This document shows positions 45,235-55,258 of a stretch of 64,000 nt of DNA, piece by piece. Source of the DNA: UBA2033 sp035345875 (lineage in GTDB: Bacteria; Spirochaetota; Leptospiria; Leptospirales; Leptospiraceae); NCBI GenBank assembly GCA_035345875.1, contig DAORDH010000005.1, positions 124,001-188,000 of the forward strand, in the 5' to 3' direction. A program made the position numbers and the translations under genes. The notes under the pieces were generated by a model. That model ran no database searches. It saw nothing but the letters and a program-made list of their open reading frames with translations, and was not told the DNA's origin. Every line of letters begins with the position of its first letter. Positions within the stretch are counted from its first letter, which is position 1.

Positions 45235-48200
45235 GTGGCTTTTCTTGTTTTTCTTAATTTTTATTTTCGATTGTAAAAATCCAAATGCCATAAGTCCTCC
45301 CAAAGCAATAAAAGGAGAGTTGGATTTATCCAATTGGGATTTTCATTCGCCCGATACAGATGGAATTGTGAAGTTAGATGGGGAATGGGAGTTTTATTGG
45401 AATGAATTTTTGGATCCGACTCTTAACGCAAGCGATCCAATTGGAAATGATTCCATCGTGGGTCGTCATGAAAATAAATCTTTTATTCAAGTTCCTGGAG
45501 AGTGGAATAAATATGGCTATCCTGAGGAGGGATTTGTTTCCTATAAATTAAAAATACGTTTGCCGCAAGGTAAAAGGAAATTTTCACTCTACCTTAGAAA
45601 TATAAGTTCTAATTATAATATGTATATCAATGGAGAATTGGTTACTGCAGTAGGAAAAGTGGGAAAATCGGAAGAAGATTCAAGCCCATATATGGCATAT
45701 AAAAAAATTCTGATTCCCGAAACGATATCTGATAGTAATAAATTAGAAATTCTTTTTCATGTTTCGAATTTTCATCAATCTGGATCAGGAATTTGGCATC
45801 CTTTATCGATAGGAACTTATGAAAACATTGAAGAAATTTATAAGAAAAAAATTGCATTAGACTTAGTTGTAATTGGTTTTTTGGGAATGATGGGTTTGTA
45901 TCATCTAGGCCTATATTCTATTCGTAAAAAGGATCGATCCCCCTTCTTTTTAGGCTTATTTTGTTTGCTCATCGTAATTCGTGTTCTTACTATAAACGAA
46001 AGATTGATCTTTGAACTTTTTCCTTCTCTGTCTTTTCTCTTTGTCAGAAAAATTGAATATCTTACATTTTATTTTGGATCGTATCTATTCTTTCAATTTG
46101 TATATTCTCTTTATTCGGAGGGTTTCATAAAGTCAATATTTTATATTGTCAATGAAATATTCCTGCTTGCAACTCTTACGGTTCTTTTTTTCCCAATGAA
46201 AATATTTATGTTTCTATTGCCGATTCTCCAAATAATCGTTTTAATTGCTATTATTCAAGTTTTACATGCAACGATAGTTGCAATTCGATTGAAAAAAATG
46301 GGAGCTATAATTTCATTATTAGGTTTTATTCTTTTTGCCGTTGCGATTATTAATGATATGTTAAAAGGACAGGGAATTATTTCTACACCATCTACAGTAA
46401 GTTATGGGTTATTGGTTTTTACTTTTTTTCAGGCAATCGTGCTTTCTCGCAGATTTGCAGACGGAATGGAAAAATCGGAAAAATATTCAGAGGAATTACA
46501 GAAAAAAACAGATCGATTAGAAGAAACAACTGTAGAGCTAAAGCAACTATCGGATAATTTGGAAACTAAAGTAGCGGAAAGAACAGACGCTCTGGAAAAA
46601 ACGAATAAAGAGATAGAAAAATTAAATCGAATCACAAAGAAAGTGAATTCCGTTTCTGATTTAACTGATATTTTAACAGTCATCTTATTCTACCTGGAAA
46701 AGGAATACAAATTCAATGAATTTTGGATGTTATTAAAAGAAGAGGAAGAAAATAAACTTTCTACATTTGCCTATGTATCTTCTATCGCTTCGAGTGATAC
46801 AATTACAAAAATGAAAAATTTCCAAATTAATTTAAGTGAATCTTCTCTTGTTATAGAAGCATACAATTTAAAAAAAGTAGAAAAATTTTTAATCCAAGAA
46901 AAGAATCTTTCTACTTTAGATAAGACATGGATTGAGATCAATGCATTTACTTATTTTCTCAGTTTGCCTTTTGTTGTATTTGAGGAAGTGGTGGGTATTT
47001 TACTGGTTCATCATCCTAGTATAAAAGAAATAAATATAGAACAGATTCCAAAACTACAAAGTTTTACGGATCAAATTGCGGGAGCTATTTCAAATTCTAG
47101 ACTTTTCAAAAAAGCACAATTAGCAAAGGAGCAAGCAGAACAGGAAAAAGGAATAGCGCTTATCGCTCAATTAGAAACTGAAAAACAAAAAAAGGAAATG
47201 GCTGAATTAAGTGAACTGATTAAAAGTTTAAATGAAGAGTTAGATATTCAAAAAATTATGAATAAAGTATATGAATTTCTGCAAAGAAATTTTGGAATTC
47301 AATACTATGCTCTCTATACTGTAAATCCTGAGCAGACTTATATGCTTCCTTTTAATATAAAATTTCCAGAATTCGTTACAGAAGAGGAACAGAATAAAAT
47401 CCTATCTATGGTTATACCAATCAATCAGGATCTAGGTTCTCATGCCTTTGCCTTAAGATTTAAAAAGCCATTTTATATTAAATCAGATCAAGTGATCAAA
47501 AGATTTGATAAGAATGTTTTGGAGGAACAAGAAATCATTCGAATAACTCAAATTAATTCAATGCTTATAATTCCATTGATTTTAGATAATAAAGCTGTAG
47601 GATTTTTGGATCTTTCTAATAGCAAGAATCCATTGAATCTTTCCAAAGAAGATATCACACGCTTGTCCATTTTGGGAGAACAATTGGCTGGAATCGTGCA
47701 CGGATCTAATTTATTCAAACAAGTGCAAGAAGAAAAAGAAAAAGCGATAGTTGCCCAGAGGGAACTAGTGCTTGTGAACAAAGAAATTGAAAAACTGAAT
47801 AAGATAATGAAAAAGATCAATTCAGTTTCTGACTTGACCGATATATTAACGTTTATTCTTTTTCATTTAGAAAAAGATTTTAAATTCAATGAATTTTGGA
47901 TGCTATTGAAACAAGAGGAAAAAGAGGAACTTTATACATTTTCCTTTGTTTCCCCTTTTGCGACACCAGAAAAAATTCTGTCGCTCGAAAATATAAAAAT
48001 CCCAATGAATGCTCCATCACTTGTTTGGGATGCATATCAATCCAAAAAAATCAATCAAGTCTTTTTAGAAGAAAAGAATCTTTCTGAACTAGATAGAAAA
48101 CTAAAAGACATTCATAACTTTTCTTACTATCTAAGTTTACCGATGGTGGTTTATGATGAAGTTACTGCAATTCTCATGGTTCACAACCAATCTATTTCTT

Positions 48201-49570
48201 CTTTTACAAATACGCAGATAGAAAAATTACAAAATTTTACAAACCAAGTAGCAGGAGCAATTTCGAATTCTAAACTATTTAAACAAGCGCAAATAGCAAA
48301 AGAACAAGCAGAGCAAGCGAGAGGAGAAATCGAAAAGCTAAATGAATTTACAAAAAAGATAAATGAGAATTTTAATTTAGATGAGATTCTAGATTTAGTT
48401 GGAAAATACATTTTAGAAAATTTCAATATTGGTCATTACCTATTATGGAAAATGGATGCAAATCAATCTGAATTATTTCCATACAAGGGAACCTTTCATG
48501 AAAGCATTCAGAAAGAAACAATCAATCAGTTTATGAAACTAAAAATACCAATGAACGAAAACTCTGGAGTGCATGGAGCCGCTTGTAGAAATAAAAGATA
48601 CTTTTTTGTAAGAGGAATGGGAAGAAAAAAATCAGAATCAGAAGCAGAAAATAAAATTCAGGAATTACTCCAATTTAAATCATTACTTATAGTTCCTCTT
48701 CTGATTCAAAACGAAGTGATTGGAACTATGGATTTTTCTCATTACTCCTCTGAAATGAATTTAAGCAAAGAAGAGATCTCTAAGATTTGTGTCTTTTGTG
48801 AGCAAATAGCAGGGGTGCTACATGGAGCTAGTATTTTAAATCAAATCGAAGCAGAGCGTCAAAAATCAGAAAAATTATTATTAAATATTTTACCAAAAGA
48901 TGTAGCAAAAGAGTTAAAAGAAAAAGGATATGCAGAGCCGATTCTATTTGAGAACGTTAGTGTAATGTTTACCGACTTTAAAGGGTTTACACAAATTGCA
49001 GAAAAACTTTCTCCACAGGAGCTAGTGAAAGATCTAGACGCTTGCTTTGTTCAGTTTGATAAAATCAGTGAGCGTTTTAATCTAGAGAAATTAAAGACAA
49101 TAGGCGATAGCTATATGTGCGCTGGCGGAATCCCTAGGCGGAATACAACTCATGCTATTGATTGCGTTTTAGCAGCACTTGAAATTCAATCCTTTATGAA
49201 TATGATGAAGGAATTAAAGGCTGCACAGGGTTTTCCTTATTGGGAATTGCGTTTGGGAATTCATTCAGGACCTTTAATTGCTGGGGTGATTGGAGAAAAA
49301 AAGTTTGCTTATGATGTCTGGGGAGATACGGTCAATTCAGCGAGTCGTATGGAATCATCTGGAACACCAGGTAAAATAAATATCAGTGGGACTACCTATG
49401 AAATAGTGAAAGAATTCTTTGACTGTGAATATAGAGGAGAAGTGGCGGCAAAGAATAAAGGAGTGGTTCAGATGTATTATGTAAATGGGTTGAAGAGACA
49501 GTATTCTAAAGACGAGGAAGGAAAAATTCCAAATGGAAAATTTTGGGAATTGTATTCAGGTGGATTGTAA
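45227..49570 (+). CDS. 7TM-DISM receptor with four GAF domains and adenylate cyclase
   Basis: This 1447-residue protein begins with a lipoprotein-like signal (MYKWLFLFFLIFIFDCKNP, Cys16). It has a DISM-type beta domain (DGEWEFYW near 50), seven membrane helices (about 200-418), a coiled coil, and four GAF domains in the order A (about 462-628), B (663-831), A' (852-1021), B' (1042-1205). A class III cyclase closes it (about 1208-1425). A and A' are strikingly alike (NSVSDLTDIL, FNEFWMLL, AGAISNS), so a two-domain unit was duplicated. The cyclase has FTDFKGF, KTIGDSY and YDVWGDTVNSASRME; the Lys and Asp at the base-reading sites indicate ATP as substrate. It is last in the operon from 41670, with AGGAG 9 bases before its ATG. 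Confidence 0.9.
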   Translation: MYKWLFLFFLIFIFDCKNPNAISPPKAIKGELDLSNWDFHSPDTDGIVKLDGEWEFYWNEFLDPTLNASDPIGNDSIVGRHENKSFIQVPGEWNKYGYPEEGFVSYKLKIRLPQGKRKFSLYLRNISSNYNMYINGELVTAVGKVGKSEEDSSPYMAYKKILIPETISDSNKLEILFHVSNFHQSGSGIWHPLSIGTYENIEEIYKKKIALDLVVIGFLGMMGLYHLGLYSIRKKDRSPFFLGLFCLLIVIRVLTINERLIFELFPSLSFLFVRKIEYLTFYFGSYLFFQFVYSLYSEGFIKSIFYIVNEIFLLATLTVLFFPMKIFMFLLPILQIIVLIAIIQVLHATIVAIRLKKMGAIISLLGFILFAVAIINDMLKGQGIISTPSTVSYGLLVFTFFQAIVLSRRFADGMEKSEKYSEELQKKTDRLEETTVELKQLSDNLETKVAERTDALEKTNKEIEKLNRITKKVNSVSDLTDILTVILFYLEKEYKFNEFWMLLKEEEENKLSTFAYVSSIASSDTITKMKNFQINLSESSLVIEAYNLKKVEKFLIQEKNLSTLDKTWIEINAFTYFLSLPFVVFEEVVGILLVHHPSIKEINIEQIPKLQSFTDQIAGAISNSRLFKKAQLAKEQAEQEKGIALIAQLETEKQKKEMAELSELIKSLNEELDIQKIMNKVYEFLQRNFGIQYYALYTVNPEQTYMLPFNIKFPEFVTEEEQNKILSMVIPINQDLGSHAFALRFKKPFYIKSDQVIKRFDKNVLEEQEIIRITQINSMLIIPLILDNKAVGFLDLSNSKNPLNLSKEDITRLSILGEQLAGIVHGSNLFKQVQEEKEKAIVAQRELVLVNKEIEKLNKIMKKINSVSDLTDILTFILFHLEKDFKFNEFWMLLKQEEKEELYTFSFVSPFATPEKILSLENIKIPMNAPSLVWDAYQSKKINQVFLEEKNLSELDRKLKDIHNFSYYLSLPMVVYDEVTAILMVHNQSISSFTNTQIEKLQNFTNQVAGAISNSKLFKQAQIAKEQAEQARGEIEKLNEFTKKINENFNLDEILDLVGKYILENFNIGHYLLWKMDANQSELFPYKGTFHESIQKETINQFMKLKIPMNENSGVHGAACRNKRYFFVRGMGRKKSESEAENKIQELLQFKSLLIVPLLIQNEVIGTMDFSHYSSEMNLSKEEISKICVFCEQIAGVLHGASILNQIEAERQKSEKLLLNILPKDVAKELKEKGYAEPILFENVSVMFTDFKGFTQIAEKLSPQELVKDLDACFVQFDKISERFNLEKLKTIGDSYMCAGGIPRRNTTHAIDCVLAALEIQSFMNMMKELKAAQGFPYWELRLGIHSGPLIAGVIGEKKFAYDVWGDTVNSASRMESSGTPGKINISGTTYEIVKEFFDCEYRGEVAAKNKGVVQMYYVNGLKRQYSKDEEGKIPNGKFWELYSGGL

Positions 49571-49787
49571 TGGAATCTTCATTCGATTGTGGTGAATAAA
49601 TAATTTGCATTTTGTCTTTAAGAAACTTTATATTAATCCAATTAGCATGAGGATAAGTTTGGGAAAATCTTTAGAGTAAATAATTATTGTTAAGTGACTT
49701 TTTTTGATTCTTAAAATTATTATACTACAATTGAAACTGTGCAACCTAACAGGGCAACGAATTCAGTTAAGAAAGAGATTCAAAGAT

Positions 49788-49867
49788 TACCACCGAGAAC
49801 ACCGATAACTAAACGATAAAAAATCGATTCTAGGTTTCATCGGTGCTCATCGTCCCTATCGGTGGTA
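49788..49867. repeat. Dispersed ACCACCGA-type repeat, copy 2, palindromic
   Basis: Outer arms TACCACCGA (49788-49796) and TCGGTGGTA (49859-49867) are perfect. Inner arms CACCGAT (49800-49806) and ATCGGTG (49839-49845) are also perfect. CATCGGTGCTCATCG inside is the inverse of the CGATGAGCACCGATG word in copies 1 and 3. The 80-base unit would fold as a long hairpin. Confidence 0.65.
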
Positions 49868-49884
49868 TTCTTTAAAAATAGAAA

Positions 49885-49890
49885 AAGGAG
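49885..49890 (+). promoter_or_regulatory. Shine-Dalgarno site supporting a TTG start
   Basis: AAGGAG sits 8 bases before the TTG at 49899. There is no ATG near the conserved N-terminus of the kinase, so this site fixes a TTG initiation codon. Confidence 0.65.
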
Positions 49891-49898
49891 AAGCATCA

Positions 49899-52800
49899 TT
49901 GGATCAGATAGAGTTTGCTTTTGAGAACAAAGAAATACTTCACAAAAATGCAAGCATAGAAGTCTCGCGAGTAAAGATTCGGGGACAAGAAAATTCTGTT
50001 ATCGTGAAGCGTATCATTTCTCCCTCTCCAGAAGCCTATGAATACTATCGTTTAAAAAACGAGTTTAAAATACTGAGTAAATTCCCTCTTTCTAAAAGTG
50101 TAAAAGTAATTCGACTTGTCAATGAGAGAACTTTGGTTTTAGAAGATACAGGTGGAATTTCTCTTAAAACCTATTTAGTAAATACAAATCTAACTATAGT
50201 AGAGTTTTTAGATCTTGCGATTCGAATGGCAGACGCTTTAGATGAAGTGCACAAAAAAAATATCATTCATAAAGATATCAAACCTTCTAATATTATCATT
50301 CATCCTATCACAAAAGAAATTAGGTTCACTGATTTTGGAATTGCAACGTTATTTGCTAAAGAATACATTCCAAGTCTTGGAAAATTAGAAGGAAGCATTG
50401 AGTATGTATCTCCCGAACAAACAGGTAGAACGGGAACAGCGCTCGATTATAGGACAGATCTTTATTCTCTTGGAATAACATTCTACGAAATACTAACGGG
50501 AGAATTGCCTTTTAAAAATAAAGATCAAAATCAAATCTTACACTCTCATATCGCACAACAACCAAAACCGTTATCTGAAATCTATCCATCTATTCCAAAT
50601 TCCATTTCTGATATTGTTTCTAAATTGATTTCCAAATCTCCAGAAGCCCGTTACCAAAGTGCAGAAGGTTTAAAATTAGATTTACTTGAACTTGCTTCGG
50701 CTATTGGAGAGGGACGGATCCCGAGCGGAGTCGAGGGAAGCGGTATCGAGGGAAAATTCTTCGCGGGTAAAAATGATTTTTCAGAAAAATTTTCCATTCC
50801 CCAAAAGTTATACGGAAGAGATAGAGAGATTCAAAGTTTAAAAAATTCCTTTTTAAATCTATTTTCAAAAGAACATAGAACAGCAACTTTACAATTGATC
50901 AATGGATATTCAGGAATCGGAAAAACTTCTCTTGTGCAAGAATTGAATCAGCCGGTCGTTGAAAAAAATGGAATTTTCATCTCAGGAAAATTTGAACAAT
51001 ACCAAAAAAATGTTCCTTTCTTTGCAGTCGTGCAAGCTTTTCGAGAATTGACTCGTCAGCTACTAGCAAAAGATAAAACAGAATTACTCAATTGGAAAAA
51101 TGAATTAAAAGAGGCTCTGGGAAATATCGGTCAAGTGATTTTGGATGTGGTTCCAGAAGTGGAATTGTTCCTAGGTAAACAGCCGCCTATTCCAGATGTT
51201 CCACCGGATCAAGCCTTCAATCGTTTTAAGTATGCGTTCAGTCAATTTGTAAGAGTATTTGCAAAAGAAAAACATCCTCTTGTGCTTTTTCTAGATGACT
51301 TGCAATGGGCGGATATGGCATCTCTTTCTCTTTTAAAAAATCTTTTAACGGATACGGATATTATATATTTCTTTGTAGTTGGCGCCTATCGTGACAATGA
51401 AGTAGACTCTTCTCATTCTCTCACTTTCTTCTTACATGATTTAGAAAAAAACGGGCTAAAAATAGAGAATCTGCAACTCGGAAATTTAGATAAAGATTCT
51501 GTTTTATCTCTTGTGTCCGATTCTCTTCTTTCTAAAAAAGAGGATTCTTTAGAATTAACAGAACTCTTATTAGAAAAAACAGATGGGAATCCCTTTTTTG
51601 TGAGGCAATTTTTACAATCTCTCTATGAAGAAAATTTAATCAATATCTCAGAAAGAAAATGGAAATGGAATATTTCTGAGATTCGAAATAAGTCTGTGTC
51701 GGATAACGTATTAGATTTAATGCTTCAGAAGATAGAAAAATTGACAGAACCTTCGCAACTCCTTTTAGGCTATGCGTCTTGTATTGGAAATCAATTTGAT
51801 TTAAAAGTTTTAAGTTTTCTCTTACAAAAAACTACCCCCGATGTGATTTCTATTTTAGAAGAATGTATCAAGGCAGGACTCATCATTCCACTAAGCGATA
51901 GTTATAAATGGATAGAGTCTGATTCCAGTGATAACTGCTCTTTTCGATTTTTGCATGATAGAGTGCAACAGGCATCCTACAGGCTTGTAAAAGAAGAGGA
52001 AAAAGCAAAGATTCATTTTATAATTGGAAAGATTTTACTCGAACATACTGCAAAAGAGGAACTACAAGAAAAATTATTTGATATAGTAGATCAATTGAAT
52101 TATGGACTCGATTTGATTCAGACAGAAGAGGAAAAAATTCAGATTGTAGAATTGAATATTCAGGCTGGTAAGCAAGCAAAGGCATCTGTAGCGTATAACG
52201 GTGCATTGGGTTATTTTAAGAACGCTGAAAAGCTTTTCAGTAAAGATGCATGGGATACAAATTATTCTCTTATCTATCAATGTGTTACAGAGTTAGGAGA
52301 AACAGAATTCTTGTGTGGAAACTTTGAAGAGGCAGATATAACTTTTGAGATTGGTCTTGCAAATGCAAAGAGTCGACTCGATAAAGCAGGAATTTACAAT
52401 CTAAAAGTTGTATTGTATACAGGACAGGGAAAATACAATCAGGCAATCGAGACAGGGCTTTTAGGTCTTGAGCTCTATGAGTTTAAAACTCCAGAGAATT
52501 TTGGAGTCACAAATGTTTTTAAAGAGATCAAGGCAGTTAAAGCTTTGATCGGTGATAATCCTGTAAATAGAATTAAGACGTTACCCGAATTAGTAGATAA
52601 AGACAAATTGATGCATCTTCATTTATTGATCAATCTAGTCGATTCCACTTATTTTACTGATAAAATTTTGAATGGATATATTGTTTTACAGTCGATTCAG
52701 TTTTCTTTAATCAACGGAGTCTCTCTTGCGGGATATATTTCCTTTGTAAGTTTTGGAAATTTACTTTGTGCCAATAGTGATTATCAATTCGGATTTGAGA

Positions 52801-55187
52801 TAGGAAAATATATCAATGAGATAACGTCTTCTAATAATCTCACACTCATTAAAAGTAAAAGTGATAATATTTTTTGTGCGCATATCAATCACTGGAAAAG
52901 ACATATCAAGACTGGTTTTGAATTTCAATTGGAAGGATTTAAAGCGGGAATTGAAACGGGAGATCTTAGTTACGCTGGTTATAATGTGGCGTGGTATTTA
53001 TGGTATCGATTTTTTCATGGAGCGAATTTAGAAGGCATTCAAAAAGAAAATTTGAAGTTTCTGGAATTTGCTTTGAAAGTAAAAAATAAAAATCTAGAAC
53101 TTCTGATTCGAATTATCGTTCAAACGATTCAAATTTTACGAGAAGAAGATATAAAAGAAAAGGATTCTAATTTGTTTGAAGAATGTAGAAAGAGTGAGAT
53201 GAAAATCCCTCTCTTTGGATATCTTCTTTTGGACTTAGAATTGAATTATCATTTAGAAAGATTTGAAACAAGTCCTTCTATTATTAAACAAAGTTTCGAA
53301 CATCAGGATTCTGTATTTGGTTTGATGTTCTATTTAGAGTTTCATTTTTATTATGCACTTACACTCATTGCAATGCATTTAGAAGCAGGAACAGAACAAG
53401 CACAAAATGAGAAAGCAATTCTGCAAGAAATTAAATTATGGAAACGATGGGCGGAAGCCTGTCCTGAAAATTATTTGCATAAATCTCTACTGATTCAAGC
53501 AGAATGGGCGAGAGTAAAAGGGGAAGTCGTTTCTGCCATGGATTTATATGAAGAAGCGATTGAATCTGCCAAGAAAAATGATTACATTTTAAATCATGCG
53601 TTAGCTTCTAAGCTTGCTGGAAAATTCTATCTCTCTTTGAATAAACCCAAATTTGCTTATCTATTTTTTATGGATGCGTTTTTCGCCTATAAGAACCAAG
53701 GGGCAGATTTATATGCTAGGGATTTAGAAGAAAAGTATTTGAAAAAACACTTTCAGTATATGGGTAAAGAAAGAAGACAACAAAAAGTTTCAGACTCTAC
53801 TTCGACCACTCTTGCAAGTATCGACTTAAATTCTCTATTAAAAGCATCTCGTGTGATTTCAAGTGAGGTCAAGCTAGAACTTCTATTGAAAAATTTGCTC
53901 TATATCATTATTGAAAATGCAGGAGCAGAAAGAGGAGTATTGCTTTTAGAAGAGAAGGGGGATTATCTTATTTTTGCAGAATCCAAAGCCAATTCAGAAA
54001 CAAATCTAGAAAAGAGACAACAGGATAACTCTCATTTGCCTCTCTCTCTCATTCAATTGGTGCTACATACAAAGGAATATGTCATTTTACACCAAGCAAA
54101 AGAAGATAAACAATTTTCAAAAGATGTTTATATTGCAAAAAATCCAATTCTATCTGTAGCTTGCTTTCCGATTTTAAATCAAAACCAACTCATTGCCATT
54201 TTGTATCTAGAAAATAATCTTCTTCCAAATGCATTTACTCCAGAGAGAGTAGAGATACTAAATGTGCTTTGTTCTCAAGCGGCGGTCTCGATTCAAAATG
54301 CAGAGGTCTATGAAAATTTAGAGGAAATTGTTAGAGTCAGAACACAGGAATTAAAGACGTTATTCGAAGAAGTAAAAGAATTAAAAGTCGCACAAGATGC
54401 AGACTATTATTTAACTTCTGTTTTACTCAGTCCATTGCAAGTAAATAACAACACAGCAGAAACAGTTCATACAGAATTTATCGTGGAGCAAAAGAAGAAA
54501 GTTAAATACAGAGCGTTACGCGAAGAGTGTGAAATTGGAGGAGATCTTTGTATTACAGATACAATTGAATTGAATGGAAGAACCTATACAGTTTTTTTAA
54601 ACGGGGATGCAATGGGTAAATCGATGCAAGGAGCAGGAGGCGCATTGATCGCGGGAGTGGTCTTTAAGTCTGGAATCACTCGCACTAAAAATGAGAATAC
54701 AAATAGCCTAACGCCTGAGGAATGGATTCAGGAGAGATACTGGGATTTACAAAAAGTATTTTTATCTTTCGATGGAATTATGCTCGTTTCGATTTGTATG
54801 GGACTTATTGATACGGAAGAAGGAACTCTCTATTTTTTAAATGCAGAACACCAAGCGCCTGTGCTTTATAAAGATGGGGTTGCCAGTTATGTTGAGCATC
54901 CGATCCAACTTGCAAAAATTGGATCTATATTAAATGAAAAGAAATTCTTCTTAGATGTAATGAAACTTACAAGTGGAGATCAAATTTTTATAGGCTCCGA
55001 TGGAAAAGATGATATAAAGATTATAGATCCTGAAACGGGAGAAGAAACTATACAATCAGATCCAGATCAATTTCTTCAAATTGTGAATCAAACCAAGGGT
55101 GATTTGAAAGAAATGGTTTCAGAAATAAAAAAATCAGGAACTTTAATCGATGATCTTTCGATTCTAAAGATTTCTTATTTGCCATAG
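49899..55187 (+). CDS. Giant Ser/Thr kinase - AAA ATPase - TPR-like - GAF - SpoIIE phosphatase
   Basis: This 1762-residue paralogue of the protein at 27824 has a different output. Its parts are: a kinase domain (about 1-265, HKDIKPSN near 124, DFGIA); an AAA ATPase (about 300-600, Walker A NGYSGIGKT near 337, Walker B LFLDDLQWAD near 465); and a helical TPR-like middle. A GAF domain (about 1310-1470) and a coiled coil follow, then QDADYYLTSVLLSPL and a SpoIIE phosphatase (about 1500-1762) with GGDLCI and NGDAMGKSMQGAGG, as in the 36677 protein. The start is TTG with a good ribosome site. Residues about 271-285, between kinase and ATPase, are encoded by a strikingly GC-rich insert (50710-50752). 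Kinase and phosphatase in one chain suggest a reversible serine phosphorylation switch. Confidence 0.9.
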   Translation: MDQIEFAFENKEILHKNASIEVSRVKIRGQENSVIVKRIISPSPEAYEYYRLKNEFKILSKFPLSKSVKVIRLVNERTLVLEDTGGISLKTYLVNTNLTIVEFLDLAIRMADALDEVHKKNIIHKDIKPSNIIIHPITKEIRFTDFGIATLFAKEYIPSLGKLEGSIEYVSPEQTGRTGTALDYRTDLYSLGITFYEILTGELPFKNKDQNQILHSHIAQQPKPLSEIYPSIPNSISDIVSKLISKSPEARYQSAEGLKLDLLELASAIGEGRIPSGVEGSGIEGKFFAGKNDFSEKFSIPQKLYGRDREIQSLKNSFLNLFSKEHRTATLQLINGYSGIGKTSLVQELNQPVVEKNGIFISGKFEQYQKNVPFFAVVQAFRELTRQLLAKDKTELLNWKNELKEALGNIGQVILDVVPEVELFLGKQPPIPDVPPDQAFNRFKYAFSQFVRVFAKEKHPLVLFLDDLQWADMASLSLLKNLLTDTDIIYFFVVGAYRDNEVDSSHSLTFFLHDLEKNGLKIENLQLGNLDKDSVLSLVSDSLLSKKEDSLELTELLLEKTDGNPFFVRQFLQSLYEENLINISERKWKWNISEIRNKSVSDNVLDLMLQKIEKLTEPSQLLLGYASCIGNQFDLKVLSFLLQKTTPDVISILEECIKAGLIIPLSDSYKWIESDSSDNCSFRFLHDRVQQASYRLVKEEEKAKIHFIIGKILLEHTAKEELQEKLFDIVDQLNYGLDLIQTEEEKIQIVELNIQAGKQAKASVAYNGALGYFKNAEKLFSKDAWDTNYSLIYQCVTELGETEFLCGNFEEADITFEIGLANAKSRLDKAGIYNLKVVLYTGQGKYNQAIETGLLGLELYEFKTPENFGVTNVFKEIKAVKALIGDNPVNRIKTLPELVDKDKLMHLHLLINLVDSTYFTDKILNGYIVLQSIQFSLINGVSLAGYISFVSFGNLLCANSDYQFGFEIGKYINEITSSNNLTLIKSKSDNIFCAHINHWKRHIKTGFEFQLEGFKAGIETGDLSYAGYNVAWYLWYRFFHGANLEGIQKENLKFLEFALKVKNKNLELLIRIIVQTIQILREEDIKEKDSNLFEECRKSEMKIPLFGYLLLDLELNYHLERFETSPSIIKQSFEHQDSVFGLMFYLEFHFYYALTLIAMHLEAGTEQAQNEKAILQEIKLWKRWAEACPENYLHKSLLIQAEWARVKGEVVSAMDLYEEAIESAKKNDYILNHALASKLAGKFYLSLNKPKFAYLFFMDAFFAYKNQGADLYARDLEEKYLKKHFQYMGKERRQQKVSDSTSTTLASIDLNSLLKASRVISSEVKLELLLKNLLYIIIENAGAERGVLLLEEKGDYLIFAESKANSETNLEKRQQDNSHLPLSLIQLVLHTKEYVILHQAKEDKQFSKDVYIAKNPILSVACFPILNQNQLIAILYLENNLLPNAFTPERVEILNVLCSQAAVSIQNAEVYENLEEIVRVRTQELKTLFEEVKELKVAQDADYYLTSVLLSPLQVNNNTAETVHTEFIVEQKKKVKYRALREECEIGGDLCITDTIELNGRTYTVFLNGDAMGKSMQGAGGALIAGVVFKSGITRTKNENTNSLTPEEWIQERYWDLQKVFLSFDGIMLVSICMGLIDTEEGTLYFLNAEHQAPVLYKDGVASYVEHPIQLAKIGSILNEKKFFLDVMKLTSGDQIFIGSDGKDDIKIIDPETGEETIQSDPDQFLQIVNQTKGDLKEMVSEIKKSGTLIDDLSILKISYLP
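50710..50752 (+). repeat. GC-rich CCGAGCGGAGTCGAGGG-type repeat inside the kinase gene
   Basis: In strongly AT-rich coding DNA, about 40 bases here are GC-rich and contain CCCGAGCGGAGTCGAGGG. I recall this word as a dispersed repeat in many unrelated bacterial genomes. It keeps the frame and adds roughly 10-14 residues (GRIPSGVEGSGIEG) to a linker that is shorter in the paralogue at 27824. Confidence 0.5.
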
Positions 55188-55258
55188 GAAATAAAATACA
55201 AAAATAAAATTGCATTGTTGTAGCAAAACAAAAAACTGATTTATATACGGAGTATAAA

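Larger units (their letters stand above)
49571..49898. other. Intergenic region with repeat copy, upstream of second giant kinase
   Basis: 328 bases, AT-rich, without a gene. It contains a palindromic repeat element (49788-49867) and an AAGGAG ribosome site at 49885-49890. The promoter is not obvious. Confidence 0.4.
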
